Shown here in pieces: positions 28,590-37,658 of a DNA stretch of 64,000 bases. Numbering within the stretch: position 1 is the first letter of the stretch; every line of letters starts with the position of its first letter. This DNA is from Psychrobacter proteolyticus. Its GTDB lineage: Bacteria; Pseudomonadota; Gammaproteobacteria; Pseudomonadales; Moraxellaceae. Under the pieces are notes generated by a model, which worked only from the letters and a program-made list of their open reading frames with translations, had not been told where the DNA came from and ran no database searches. The stretch lies in contig NZ_QLKS01000001.1 in assembly GCF_003350005.1 (NCBI RefSeq), forward strand, positions 1,035,314-1,099,313. The letters are read 5' to 3'. A program made the translations under genes and the position numbers.

Positions 28590-29303
28590 CTATACGCCGT
28601 ACTGCTCACGGTAGTGTTGCATTTTGGCTAACTGGGTCGCGTCTTTATGCTGGCCGTTTTGTGCACCATGGTCATCGGCCAAATAACTGATTAAATCATC
28701 AATATCGACCAATGCACGTACGGGCACTTCTAGTGTCGCGGCAAGCTCTTGAATAGCAGAGTGCTCTGCTTGACCTTTTTCTTTACGATCAAGTGCGACG
28801 ATAATACCAGCAACGCTTGCGCCTGCTTGCTCTAAAATCTCGACCACTTCGCGCATGGCTGTACCCGCTGTGATGACGTCATCAAGTACCCAAACTGCTT
28901 TGCCGGTTACGTCAGCACCTACCAAATTGCCGCCTTCGCCGTGGGTTTTGGCTTCTTTACGGTTATAGCCCCATTTGGCATTAATGCCATGATGTAGCCA
29001 TAACGCTTGCGCTGTCGCTGCGACAAAAGGGATACCTTTGTAAGCCGCACCAAAGATGACCAGCTCTTGCTCATTATCGCCATTATTTGCACCCATTTGT
29101 TCAGCTAAGGCATCTGCATAACCACGCGCTAGTAACGACAGCATCTCGCCCGTCGCAAGCAAACCTGCATTAAAAAAATACGGACTGATACGACCAGACT
29201 TGAGGACAAACTCACCGAATTTAAGTACTTGGTTGTCGAGAGCCAGTTGAATAAATTGATGAGATGAAAACGTAGGGTCTTGAGGGCGTGTTACATGAGA
29301 CAT
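28590..29303 (-). CDS. pyrE: Orotate phosphoribosyltransferase
   Basis: Forms orotidine 5'-phosphate from orotate and PRPP in pyrimidine synthesis. About 237 residues from the ATG at 29303, which has AGGA upstream; the longer frame would add 25 non-family residues. FGEFVLKSGRISPYFFNAG near the start, AAYKGIPFVA, the flexible catalytic loop YNRKEAKTHGEGG and the PRPP motif VWVLDDVITAGTAMREV are all present. The unknown gene 29366-30400 lies upstream on the same strand with a 62-base gap and may share the transcript. Confidence 0.96.
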   Translation of the reverse strand: MSHVTRPQDPTFSSHQFIQLALDNQVLKFGEFVLKSGRISPYFFNAGLLATGEMLSLLARGYADALAEQMGANNGDNEQELVIFGAAYKGIPFVAATAQALWLHHGINAKWGYNRKEAKTHGEGGNLVGADVTGKAVWVLDDVITAGTAMREVVEILEQAGASVAGIIVALDRKEKGQAEHSAIQELAATLEVPVRALVDIDDLISYLADDHGAQNGQHKDATQLAKMQHYREQYGV

Positions 29304-29365
29304 TATGACATTCCTATCAGCAAAAAGAGGGGACAAAAAATTTGCATTATTGTACGCATTATTGA

Positions 29366-30400
29366 TCAGCTTGACCAACCATTGATCTCATAATCCTGCA
29401 TATTGGCATAGCGATTCAGCAAACCACTACGCGATGAGATATTAAAATAGCTTTGTCCATCTGCTCGGACTTGTATCTCCCAGCCCAAATGATAAGCGGC
29501 AACAATAATATGACCAGCAAATAGTCGAATCTGACGATATGCGTGGCGCTGTGACGGCTCACAAATGATCTGACTGAGCAAATAGCTACGCATATGCTGA
29601 CATATTTCTGCGGCGCTATAACTATGATTGATACTCTTACGGGTACTACATTGCTTCAGCACATGGACGGCCACACTACATGCCATGATATCCGTGGCCA
29701 AACTGCCCTCGCCTGTTTCAAACTGCTGCGGTTGTAGTATCACTTGCCAATCGTCGGCATACAGACTATTGAGCAGCTCATCAGGATTATAACGTTTGGT
29801 CAATGCGCGCATAGATGATGCAGGATTTTGAGCTTTGCTGTCATTATTTGAGTCATTATCTGAATCGTTGTTTGACTCAACCCCTGTAGCGCTATCAGTC
29901 GGCAAAAACCCATAACGGTTCAGTTTTGGATAAGCCCGAATTGCCTGTTGAATATCCGACATGTCTAACAATGTCATATCCGATAATGTCGGTATTAGTG
30001 GCTGCTCACTATGATTCTGATAAAAGCTATCCGGCAATTCGATAAGCTGTGCCGCATTAAGCAATGATAAATGCTCAGCCAGTGCTTCTGAAGCAATCAG
30101 CGACCATTTCGATAAGCTGTCTGCATTGGGCTGATAGAACCGCGTAGAGTTACCATAAAGCCTGCGCAATTGACCATTCAGGCGACGAGCAGGCTCAGGA
30201 ATATCACTTAATGGTCTGGCAGGGTCAAGAGGAGATTGTTTGGGATCAAAGTTAGGATGTACGATCGCAGGTTGCTGCGAATCAGCTAATCTAGACGATT
30301 GCTCAGCCTTTTTTTGGACATGACCTTCTGCCAGCTGCCCGCCTTCTGTTGCCAGATTAGCATGAGACAAACGGTCATCAGAAGTAGAAGGCTGGGACAT
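29366..30400 (-). CDS. Hypothetical protein, 344 aa, upstream of pyrE
   Basis: I do not recognise this family. The first 45 residues or so are polar and probably disordered. The central part (about 75-200) is helical with RLNGQLRRLYGNSTRFYQPNADSLSKW, followed by an Asn/Asp/Ser repeat-like linker (NDSDNDSNNDS, about residue 175-187), and a C-terminal part with ILQPQQFETGEGSLATDIMACSVAVHVLKQCS and a tail FNISSRSGLLNRYANMQDYE. No signal peptide or membrane helix is seen. It may be a lineage-restricted Moraxellaceae gene. The long open frame and codon use like its neighbours support that it is real. Confidence 0.65.
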   Translation of the reverse strand: MSQPSTSDDRLSHANLATEGGQLAEGHVQKKAEQSSRLADSQQPAIVHPNFDPKQSPLDPARPLSDIPEPARRLNGQLRRLYGNSTRFYQPNADSLSKWSLIASEALAEHLSLLNAAQLIELPDSFYQNHSEQPLIPTLSDMTLLDMSDIQQAIRAYPKLNRYGFLPTDSATGVESNNDSDNDSNNDSKAQNPASSMRALTKRYNPDELLNSLYADDWQVILQPQQFETGEGSLATDIMACSVAVHVLKQCSTRKSINHSYSAAEICQHMRSYLLSQIICEPSQRHAYRQIRLFAGHIIVAAYHLGWEIQVRADGQSYFNISSRSGLLNRYANMQDYEINGWSS

Positions 30401-30480
30401 GAAATCTCCATAAACTATAAAACAAATAAAAACGATTACACCAAGGGCTATTTTACTCTGTAGGGCTTAACTATAAAGGC

Positions 30481-31320
30481 TTACTCTTGTTGATTTAAGA
30501 TATCTCGGTAGCCTGTCTGCCAATCAGCATAATCAAGCCAAGCTAACGGAATGTTGCTGTGCAAGCGTTTTCCTGTCACTGAAGTTTTTGTATTATCAAT
30601 AGTAGGAGGTGTCTCGCCAACCTGCTCACTGAGCCAAACCCCTAGCTCAAACGTAGTAACAGGTCGATAGTCCGTCGCTAGATAGACAGACTTTGGTGTC
30701 TCTATCGTCAACACTTTAGTGATGATATTGACCAAGTCGCGATCCATAATGCGATTGCTCCAATGCTCAGCTGGCACTGGCTCTTTATTTGACTCACGAG
30801 CCTTGCGTAGCCGCATTAAGCGCTCGCGACCGTAGATACCACTAGGGCGAATAATAATAGCTTTATCATCAAAGCCTTGTTGCAGCGCTTGTTCCGCTTG
30901 CAATATGACCTTTGACGCAGCGCGCGCTGGCGTGACAGGTGAAGTATGCTCATCAATCCACTCACCATTGTCTTGACCATAGACACCAGTAGAAGAAATG
31001 AATACCACACGGTCAAGTTTGGTAAGCTGTGGAGCAAGCGTTGCCAAATGCTGAATAATCGCTAGATAACTATTGTGATAACCGCTGGTCGAATACTCGT
31101 CAGGGGTGACGATAACAGCAATATGAGTAAATGCTTGCAGTTGCTCAGTCGTCAGCGTCAACGCATCAGCCTGCACAAAATCGGCGCTATCTAGCAACTC
31201 ATAGTGGTGGCGCTCACTACGAGCCAGCCCAGTCACACAATAGCCATCTTGGGCAAGTTTATTGGTCACTGGCAGGCCAATATCACCTTGCCCAATAATT
31301 AGTAAATTTTGCGTACTCAT
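30481..31320 (-). CDS. NAD(P)-dependent SDR-type epimerase (YeeZ-like)
   Basis: A 279-residue extended short-chain-dehydrogenase-type protein. The N-terminal NAD(P) motif is IIGQGDIGLPVTNKLAQDGY, with GxGxxG as in YeeZ-like atypical SDRs. VVFISSTGVYGQDNGEWIDE carries the YG pair of the epimerase active site, and the usual Tyr-x3-Lys is not clear (ARAASK instead), a feature of atypical SDRs. RPSGIYGRERLMRLR follows. Substrate is unknown. It is downstream of the DUF4105 gene and upstream of the 29366-30400 gene on the same strand. Confidence 0.8.
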   Translation of the reverse strand: MSTQNLLIIGQGDIGLPVTNKLAQDGYCVTGLARSERHHYELLDSADFVQADALTLTTEQLQAFTHIAVIVTPDEYSTSGYHNSYLAIIQHLATLAPQLTKLDRVVFISSTGVYGQDNGEWIDEHTSPVTPARAASKVILQAEQALQQGFDDKAIIIRPSGIYGRERLMRLRKARESNKEPVPAEHWSNRIMDRDLVNIITKVLTIETPKSVYLATDYRPVTTFELGVWLSEQVGETPPTIDNTKTSVTGKRLHSNIPLAWLDYADWQTGYRDILNQQE

Positions 31321-31445
31321 AAAGCATGTCTTCCTTTATACAACTTCCTTTATACAACCATTACAGCACTTAGAAGCCATTTTGTATAAATTAATGCCTA
31401 AATCAACGGCTAAATCAGTGTCTAAACCAATATCTAAATCAGTGC

Positions 31446-33614
31446 CTAAAAATACCGTCTGTACGATAGCTGTATATCATCGTTGGCATCGATACGTTCT
31501 TGCCATTCGTAATTTGCATTAATACGTAGGGCTTGTTTTTTATCAATGTCGTATTGCAGCCCTAAGCTTGAGATTGGTTGCCAATAATGGCCACGGACGT
31601 TGGTTTCATCGCTGCTGCCATGATACCAATATGGCAATTGCAATTCAGCTTGCGCGCGTAACTGATTGTTAATCTGATAACGGCAGCCAGCATTGATGCC
31701 TGCGCCTAGACGAAAACCTTTATTGATACCTCGTCCTACTTGCCCTGTACCTGCCAAAAACGTATAGCACAGTTGCGGCGGTATCTCACCAGTACCTGCG
31801 GCTGGTGTACCAAATGCCCATGACCAGCCTTTTTCGTAACCCACGCTACCGACCAAATGATCCGTACCTGCCTCTTGCGATCCATCGTTTACTCGCCTCG
31901 CCTCGATACTAGCGCCCCAAGTATTGCCTTTTTTGGCTGCATTGACTGGATTAAAAGAGCGGCCTCGAATCAAAGTGACATTTTGCAAGACCACACTGTC
32001 TGGCTGGTTGGGCTTACTGTCATCTGTGTCATACAGTCGTAATGTCGCAGCCAGCCCTTCTAAGTTAAAGAATTGTGGATACCCTGAGGCGTGGTCAAGC
32101 GTATCATGAAACCCCGCTCGAAACCCAATATCCATATAGTCATCGTCGCCACGCTGCCCTATACCTATCGTGCCCAATTGTAGCGGATGCCTGTCTATTG
32201 GATTATTATCCGATACGTCGATTTGACGCTTGAGTAGTGTTTGCCCATCGGCTGACATGCTCGATAGAGGGTTAAGCTGCGCAGACTTGATCTCATTCAA
32301 GGTTTGTTTAGCACTATTATGATAGCCCAACTGCGCACGCTGTTGTTTTTTCTCATTAAGCTGAGCTTGACGTACGGTATTATCAGCAGGCGTATAAATG
32401 GTACTTGCCAGCAACTGCTCATCATTTAATAGTTGAATCACATCAGAAGGCACGACTGCGTAAGACAATTGGCTCAGTAAGTTTTGCTGCGGACGGACCA
32501 CATCAATAAGACGTAGAATCTCAGAAGCACAATTATCCGTGGTGAAATAATAAGGCATCTTTAACGATTTGGTTTCCCAAACGTGGCGCATAATCTGCTG
32601 CACTTCCGCGGGCGTCAGACTCAACTGATATGTCCACGTATCACGTTCATCATCTTGCAGGTATTTCGCTAGCATCTCTGGATATGGGTCAATTTCGATA
32701 GCGCTGTTGTAACTACCAATCATTGACTTAGTAGCATATATCGGGAAGCTGTCGTTTGGATCACCGTCTACCGTATAGTTCAGCGCATAAGCCTTATCGA
32801 TTTGATTTGGATCAGCGATACTCACTTTTGAGTCAATGCGTAGCAGCGTATGAGCAAATGCAGAGAGCGGGTTGTCCAAGTACTCCTGCGCAAACATAAT
32901 AGATAGCTGCTCAGGTGCAATGGTCTGCATCCACTCATCCAATTCTGGACACTCAGCAGATAGACTTGCAGCATCGATCGCTAGCACCTCTGCTAACCAC
33001 GCCACTCGTGCTGGAAAACGACATAAGACAGAATTATTATTGGTATCAGTTTTGGCTTGGTCGTTATCAGTCGCTGATGATGCCAACTCTTGCGCAAGTG
33101 CTACGAGCATCGCGTCTAACTCTGCACCTGAATCTCGTTGACCATTTTTACTTAAAAAAAAGCTCGGATCATCAACCAAACTCTCGGTTTTCTTTTTACC
33201 GAATACACTGTTTTTATTATCGTAAAAATACAATAAGCGTCGCCATGTTGTATGCTGTGCCAACTTGTCTGCTTTTACTTGTTGACGCCATGTTGATAGC
33301 AGCTGCTCTGTCGCTAAGCTTGATTCAGATAAAGTACTATTTTGAATGTTAGGTTCAGTACTATTTTGAATATTAGGTTCAGTACTATTAATATTGTCCG
33401 GCTCAGATAATGCATCTGAATTAGAATAAGTAGGTGCTGTGCTAGATGCGTCAGGTGACAATGCATCTGATTCAAGGACAGACAGCGGCGTTGGTAGAAA
33501 TGCCTGCGTTTGAGCTGAGAGTAACAGCCCTGCTATAGCCAGTGGTAGACGTGCTCGCAGGCCAATGGTCATTAGCGTACAATCGATAGGTATGGACGTC
33601 AGTTTTATAGACAT
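31446..33614 (-). CDS. DUF4105 outer-membrane protein
   Basis: A 722-residue exported protein. An N-terminal signal peptide is seen (ARLPLAIAGLLLSAQTQAF); a second ATG 14 codons downstream (33572) would give a cleaner signal peptide, so the start is uncertain. A low-complexity Ser/Asn region holds two and a half copies of an 8-residue repeat (EPNIQNST). DUF4105 spans about residues 230-420, with the typical MPYYFTTDNCASEILRLID. The last 250 residues show alternating strands with a C-terminal aromatic (SYRRYF), suggesting an outer-membrane beta barrel. DUF4105 is related to lysostaphin-like or NlpC-type folds; function is not established. It is divergent from ampD. Confidence 0.75.
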   Translation of the reverse strand: MSIKLTSIPIDCTLMTIGLRARLPLAIAGLLLSAQTQAFLPTPLSVLESDALSPDASSTAPTYSNSDALSEPDNINSTEPNIQNSTEPNIQNSTLSESSLATEQLLSTWRQQVKADKLAQHTTWRRLLYFYDNKNSVFGKKKTESLVDDPSFFLSKNGQRDSGAELDAMLVALAQELASSATDNDQAKTDTNNNSVLCRFPARVAWLAEVLAIDAASLSAECPELDEWMQTIAPEQLSIMFAQEYLDNPLSAFAHTLLRIDSKVSIADPNQIDKAYALNYTVDGDPNDSFPIYATKSMIGSYNSAIEIDPYPEMLAKYLQDDERDTWTYQLSLTPAEVQQIMRHVWETKSLKMPYYFTTDNCASEILRLIDVVRPQQNLLSQLSYAVVPSDVIQLLNDEQLLASTIYTPADNTVRQAQLNEKKQQRAQLGYHNSAKQTLNEIKSAQLNPLSSMSADGQTLLKRQIDVSDNNPIDRHPLQLGTIGIGQRGDDDYMDIGFRAGFHDTLDHASGYPQFFNLEGLAATLRLYDTDDSKPNQPDSVVLQNVTLIRGRSFNPVNAAKKGNTWGASIEARRVNDGSQEAGTDHLVGSVGYEKGWSWAFGTPAAGTGEIPPQLCYTFLAGTGQVGRGINKGFRLGAGINAGCRYQINNQLRAQAELQLPYWYHGSSDETNVRGHYWQPISSLGLQYDIDKKQALRINANYEWQERIDANDDIQLSYRRYF
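33334..33391. repeat. 24-bp tandem repeat inside the DUF4105 gene
   Basis: Two 24-base units starting AGTACTATTTTGAAT (33334-33357 and 33358-33381, one mismatch) plus a 10-base partial copy. The period is a multiple of three, so copy changes keep the frame and add or remove 8 residues. Confidence 0.85.
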
Positions 33615-33765
33615 GAGTTAAAATCTCGCACGTTATTATTCATACGCTATCAGCGTTATTAAAGTTTCTGGGTCAAAAAATTAAACACGTCGTCCACTAT
33701 CGTTTAGCTATTTAGATAGATTGTCTATCGCACCATTATCAATACTAGTATAAAAAGAGAGCATT

Positions 33766-34395
33766 ATGCCTGCATCATTGCCAAACTCATCATCTACGTC
33801 GCCAATGACTATCAAAGATGGTCTACTATCAGCAGCCACTTGGCTAGCCTCACCTAATTACAATGTAAGGCCAAAAGGTTTAAGTATTGACGCCATCGTC
33901 GTACACAATATCAGCCTACCACCGAATGAATTTGGCGCCTGCGACACTAGTGGCACGCATTATGTAAAAGCATTATTTACCAATCAATTAGACTGGGATG
34001 ATCATCCTTACTTTCAAACAATTAAAGGCGCAGAAGTATCAGCGCACTTGTTTATCGAACGTGATGGCGCTATCACTCAGTTTGTCAATTTCAACGAACG
34101 GGCGTGGCATGCTGGGCGGTCTAGCTATTTGGGTCGACCTGAATGTAATGATTATAGCATTGGTATCGAGCTTGAAGGGTCGGATTTTGTGTCCTTCACC
34201 TCTGCTCAATATGAGCAGCTAGCCGAAGTAATTGCCGCCATCTATAAGGCCTATCCCAAAACACGTCGCCACTTAACAGGCCATAGCGATATCGCGCCTG
34301 GGCGTAAGACTGACCCTGGTGATTATTTTGAATGGGCAAGGTTGCGCCAGTTAGTGGCTGATGCAACGAAAAACGATACACCCTCGCATAAGTGA
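33766..34395 (+). CDS. ampD: 1,6-anhydro-N-acetylmuramyl-L-alanine amidase AmpD
   Basis: A cytoplasmic zinc amidase that strips the peptide from anhydro-muropeptides during cell-wall recycling, and so also controls inducible AmpC in other species. The 209-residue protein has IVVHNISLPPNEFG (first zinc His) near residue 45, HYVKALF, HLFIERDGAITQFVNFNERAWHAGRSSYLGRPECNDYSIGIELEGSD in several separate blocks, and the final zinc site LTGHSDIAPGRKTDPGDYFEW. All ligands look present. No signal peptide is present, which separates AmpD from periplasmic AmiD. It precedes murJ by 112 bases on the same strand; both work in peptidoglycan turnover and supply. Confidence 0.94.
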   Translation: MPASLPNSSSTSPMTIKDGLLSAATWLASPNYNVRPKGLSIDAIVVHNISLPPNEFGACDTSGTHYVKALFTNQLDWDDHPYFQTIKGAEVSAHLFIERDGAITQFVNFNERAWHAGRSSYLGRPECNDYSIGIELEGSDFVSFTSAQYEQLAEVIAAIYKAYPKTRRHLTGHSDIAPGRKTDPGDYFEWARLRQLVADATKNDTPSHK

Positions 34396-34507
34396 TTTCC
34401 ACACTCAATCCATTTATCTCAATGGTGAAAGTGATATAATTCGTCAGTTTTTTATCCATATCACATCAGCACATAACTCAATATACAACTTAGCAAGATA
34501 GGTTCTC

Positions 34508-36058
34508 ATGGCAAAAAGTCGGTTATTTCGTTCAACCATGGTGGTCAGCAGTATGACCATGTTATCGCGTATTTTAGGTTTGGTACGTGATGTTGTATTG
34601 CTAGGGGTTTTCGGTGCAGGTGGTTTGATGGATGCCTTTTTGGTCGCCTTCAAAATTCCAAACTTCTTACGACGATTGTTTGCAGAAGGTGCGTTTAGCC
34701 AAGCTTTCGTGCCAGTACTGTCCGAATACAAAGAAAAGTACAGCTTACAGCAAGTGCAGATTTTGGTCAGTCGAACCTCGGGCGCATTATTGCTAGTGCT
34801 ATCGATGCTTACGGTAGTCGTCATCTTAATCGCACCTTGGGTGGTGACGTTGTTTGCCCCTGGGTTTGCCGATCAACCCAACAAATTTGCCATCACTGCT
34901 GAATTACTGCGTCTTACCTTTCCGTATTTGCTATTCATCTCTATGACAGCCTTTGCGAGTGGTATTCTGCAAAGCTACGGTCGTTTTGCCGCACCCGCCT
35001 TTGCGCCCGTGTTATTGAACCTGTGTATGATTGGTGGGGCGCTGATTTTTGCGCCAATGTTTGATACACCCATCATGGCGCTTGGCTATGCCGTTGCTAT
35101 CGCAGGTTTGCTACAGTTTTTGATTCAACTGCCGCAGCTCTGGCAACAAAAGCTGCTTGTCGCACCAAAGATTGATTTTCAGCACGAAGGCGTTCGTCGG
35201 ATTTTGAAACTGATGTTACCTGCTATCTTTGGTGTTTCTGTTACTCAGATTAATTTACTATTAAACACCATCTTTGCCTCGTTAATGATTGGCGGTTCCG
35301 TCTCTTGGCTCTACGCAGCTGAACGTATGAGCGAGCTGCCGTTGGGTCTGATTGGTGTGGCGATTGGTACCGTCATATTACCAAGCCTATCAAAAAGCGA
35401 AGCTCAAAAAGACGACGTCAGTTTCAAAAAAACCATCGACTGGGCAGCACGCCTTATCATCTTAGTCGGTGTGCCCGCCTCGGCTGCCCTATTTGTACTG
35501 GCAGATGTATTGATGCAAGCACTATTTTTACGCGGTGAGTTTACCTTACGTGATGCCCAGATGAGCTCACTGGCCCTACGTAGTATGGCAGGTGGTATCT
35601 TAGGATTTATGCTTATTAAGATCTTTGCTCCTGCATTCTTTGCGCGGCAAGATACCAGAACCCCTGTCAAAATCGGCATCATCTCTGTCATCGCCAATAT
35701 GATCTTTAGCGTTATTTTTATCGGGATATTCTATTTCTTAGAGATACCGTTACATGGTGGTCTGGCATTGGCTACGACTGGCGCTGCTTTTGTAAACGCA
35801 GGCTTGCTATATTACTTCTTGCACAAGCGTGATATTTTCCGTTTTGGTCCTCATTGGAAAAAGCTGTTTACGCAGTTTGCTATCTCGACTGGCTCTATGA
35901 TTGGCGTGCTTTATTTTATGCTCCCTTACTTCCCTACCGATCAGGCTCAGTGGCAGCGTATCGTCGCGCTGATTATTATGTGTGCCGTCGGGGCGCTGGT
36001 TTACGGTGTGGTATTGCTAGCGACAGGGTTCCGTCCGCGTCAGCTAAAGCACGGTTAG
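34508..36058 (+). CDS. murJ: Lipid II flippase MurJ (MviN)
   Basis: A MOP-superfamily inner-membrane protein that moves lipid II to the periplasmic face. The 516-residue sequence has about 14 membrane helices. It starts SRLFRSTMVVSSMTMLSRILGLVRD with the conserved RILGLVRD, then FKIPNFLRRLFAEGAFSQAFVPVL near residue 46, the family hallmark with essential Arg and Glu. APAFFARQDTRTPVKIG near residue 377 also matches. Neighbours ampD and, further on, ribF fit the mviN-ribF order in other gammaproteobacteria. A lipoprotein and a GNAT gene separate it from ribF here. Confidence 0.96.
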   Translation: MAKSRLFRSTMVVSSMTMLSRILGLVRDVVLLGVFGAGGLMDAFLVAFKIPNFLRRLFAEGAFSQAFVPVLSEYKEKYSLQQVQILVSRTSGALLLVLSMLTVVVILIAPWVVTLFAPGFADQPNKFAITAELLRLTFPYLLFISMTAFASGILQSYGRFAAPAFAPVLLNLCMIGGALIFAPMFDTPIMALGYAVAIAGLLQFLIQLPQLWQQKLLVAPKIDFQHEGVRRILKLMLPAIFGVSVTQINLLLNTIFASLMIGGSVSWLYAAERMSELPLGLIGVAIGTVILPSLSKSEAQKDDVSFKKTIDWAARLIILVGVPASAALFVLADVLMQALFLRGEFTLRDAQMSSLALRSMAGGILGFMLIKIFAPAFFARQDTRTPVKIGIISVIANMIFSVIFIGIFYFLEIPLHGGLALATTGAAFVNAGLLYYFLHKRDIFRFGPHWKKLFTQFAISTGSMIGVLYFMLPYFPTDQAQWQRIVALIIMCAVGALVYGVVLLATGFRPRQLKHG

Positions 36059-36187
36059 GGTAACGTATAGGCAAACTTATGACGGGCTTACGAAACCAAA
36101 ACAAGCCTGTTATGAGAAATGACACTGCACGCTGCTAATAATTGTCATAATAGATCACTAATGAATAAATGACATTTGAGGTTTAAT

Positions 36188-36811
36188 ATGACAACGAAAC
36201 AGCCAATCTTTCAGCGCTTACCAATTTTGCTGGCAACTGGTGTACTAAGCACTGGACTCCTTATTAGCGGCTGTAGCAATAATGAAACGGCTGAAACTGC
36301 TACCGATAATGAAGATGTGGCAGCGACCGTTGATACCTCAGAAGACGTCACATTAGACAATGATACAACTGACCAAGCGATGAATGAGGACAGTGCTAGC
36401 GGGACTGACGAAATTACAGATAGCGCTGAAGATAAGACAGCGATTGATAGTGACAATGTTAATCCAGTCACCGATGCGACCAAACAGAAAAGCTTAGTAA
36501 CCAATCCAACTCAAGTCGGTACGCCAGAGGATACTGTCAAGCAAGCCCTAAACAGCTTATATTATGGTGACGTGAAGGATGCGGCGTCATATTACCAAGT
36601 CGACATGGCAAACTTTGAAGAAGAGCTTGCCAACACCCAGTCTGCATTTCAACAAACGGTGGATGGCGTTACGATTACTAATACCAAATACAATGATGAC
36701 AAAACTCGTGCCACCATTACTGGCGAGCTGATGCTAAAAGGACAGAGCGAACCTGCACCATTGACCTACCAGCTACAGAAGATAGAAGGTCAATGGAAGA
36801 TTTTAGGTTAG
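36188..36811 (+). CDS. Lipoprotein with DUF4878-like C-terminal domain
   Basis: A 207-residue exported lipoprotein from the ATG at 36188, which has GAGG seven bases upstream (the TTG four codons earlier overlaps that site). The signal peptide ends in the lipobox LISGC at about residues 26-30. Next is an Asp/Glu/Thr-rich, probably disordered acidic linker of about 80 residues. The C-terminal domain from about residue 110 (TPEDTVKQALNSLYYGDVKDAASYY to QKIEGQWKILG) is a small NTF2-like or DUF4878 fold. Residues after the Cys are Ser-Asn, which suggests outer-membrane sorting. Function unknown. Confidence 0.8.
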   Translation: MTTKQPIFQRLPILLATGVLSTGLLISGCSNNETAETATDNEDVAATVDTSEDVTLDNDTTDQAMNEDSASGTDEITDSAEDKTAIDSDNVNPVTDATKQKSLVTNPTQVGTPEDTVKQALNSLYYGDVKDAASYYQVDMANFEEELANTQSAFQQTVDGVTITNTKYNDDKTRATITGELMLKGQSEPAPLTYQLQKIEGQWKILG

Positions 36812-36822
36812 AGCATCTTAAG

Positions 36823-37443
36823 TTAGATTGCCTCAGGCGCTTTATCTGAGATATCGTCTGATGTCACTGATTTACCAAGCATCACGACATCAGCGATGAA
36901 CCCTTCCATATCGCAAACTTCGGGCATATAACCCCATTGTTCAAAGCCAAGCTTACGAAATAATCCTAAGCTTGGATGGTTATGAGCAAAGACAAGGGCG
37001 ATGATATTTCGAATACCTAGGCTTGGTGCTTGCGTCAACATCCAACGGGTCAGCAAACTGCCTAATCCTTTGCCTTGATAATCTTGATTTAGATAAATGC
37101 TAATCTCGGTACTGATATGATAGGCCGTACGTGCGTACAAATCACTAAAGCTGCCCCATGCGACTATTGGCGCCTTTGTCTGAGCTCCATCATCTGATGG
37201 TAGTACTTTGACCACATATATCGGTCTGGTTGTGCTATCCAAATGTTTATTAAACCAAGCAGCACGCTCCTCTAGCGTAACCAATGCAAGATTGGCTGTT
37301 GCTTGTTTGCCCGGTATGCTTTGATTATAAATGGCTAAAACTTCTGCTAAATCTTCTTTATTTGCACGCTGCACAACGAACTGATCGGTAAGCTGATATG
37401 TCGATAGGTCGGTTGGTATAGTATTTAAAGCAGCAGCAGACAT
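36823..37443 (-). CDS. GNAT-family N-acetyltransferase (phosphinothricin acetyltransferase-like)
   Basis: A 206-residue acetyl-CoA-dependent acyltransferase. The order AEVLAIYNQSIPGKQATANL near residue 35, AYHISTEISIYLNQDYQGKGLGSLLTRWML (with the acetyl-CoA loop QGKGLG) and IALVFAHNHPSLGLFRKLGFEQWGYMPEV near 150-180 is the Pat/YncA-type pattern. Substrate is probably an amino acid analogue or methionine sulfone-like compound, but this cannot be read from the sequence. It is convergent with the lipoprotein gene (12-base gap) and divergent from ribF. Confidence 0.85.
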   Translation of the reverse strand: MSAAALNTIPTDLSTYQLTDQFVVQRANKEDLAEVLAIYNQSIPGKQATANLALVTLEERAAWFNKHLDSTTRPIYVVKVLPSDDGAQTKAPIVAWGSFSDLYARTAYHISTEISIYLNQDYQGKGLGSLLTRWMLTQAPSLGIRNIIALVFAHNHPSLGLFRKLGFEQWGYMPEVCDMEGFIADVVMLGKSVTSDDISDKAPEAI

Positions 37444-37658
37444 AAGATCTCCATCGTTGTCGGGATTGTTGTTAGGATTACTATTATCATCATTCGCAAT
37501 AAAGAATAGCTACCCTACGTGCCATACTTGCATTACACGTAGACTATAGGATGTTAGTGTGGCTATTTTACTTTATAATGGCTGGTTTTAGACACATCAA
37601 TTTTAAGCATAGATGTGTTTTTTCGTTTTTTATTTGGTCTCATCATAGCTGAAAACTT

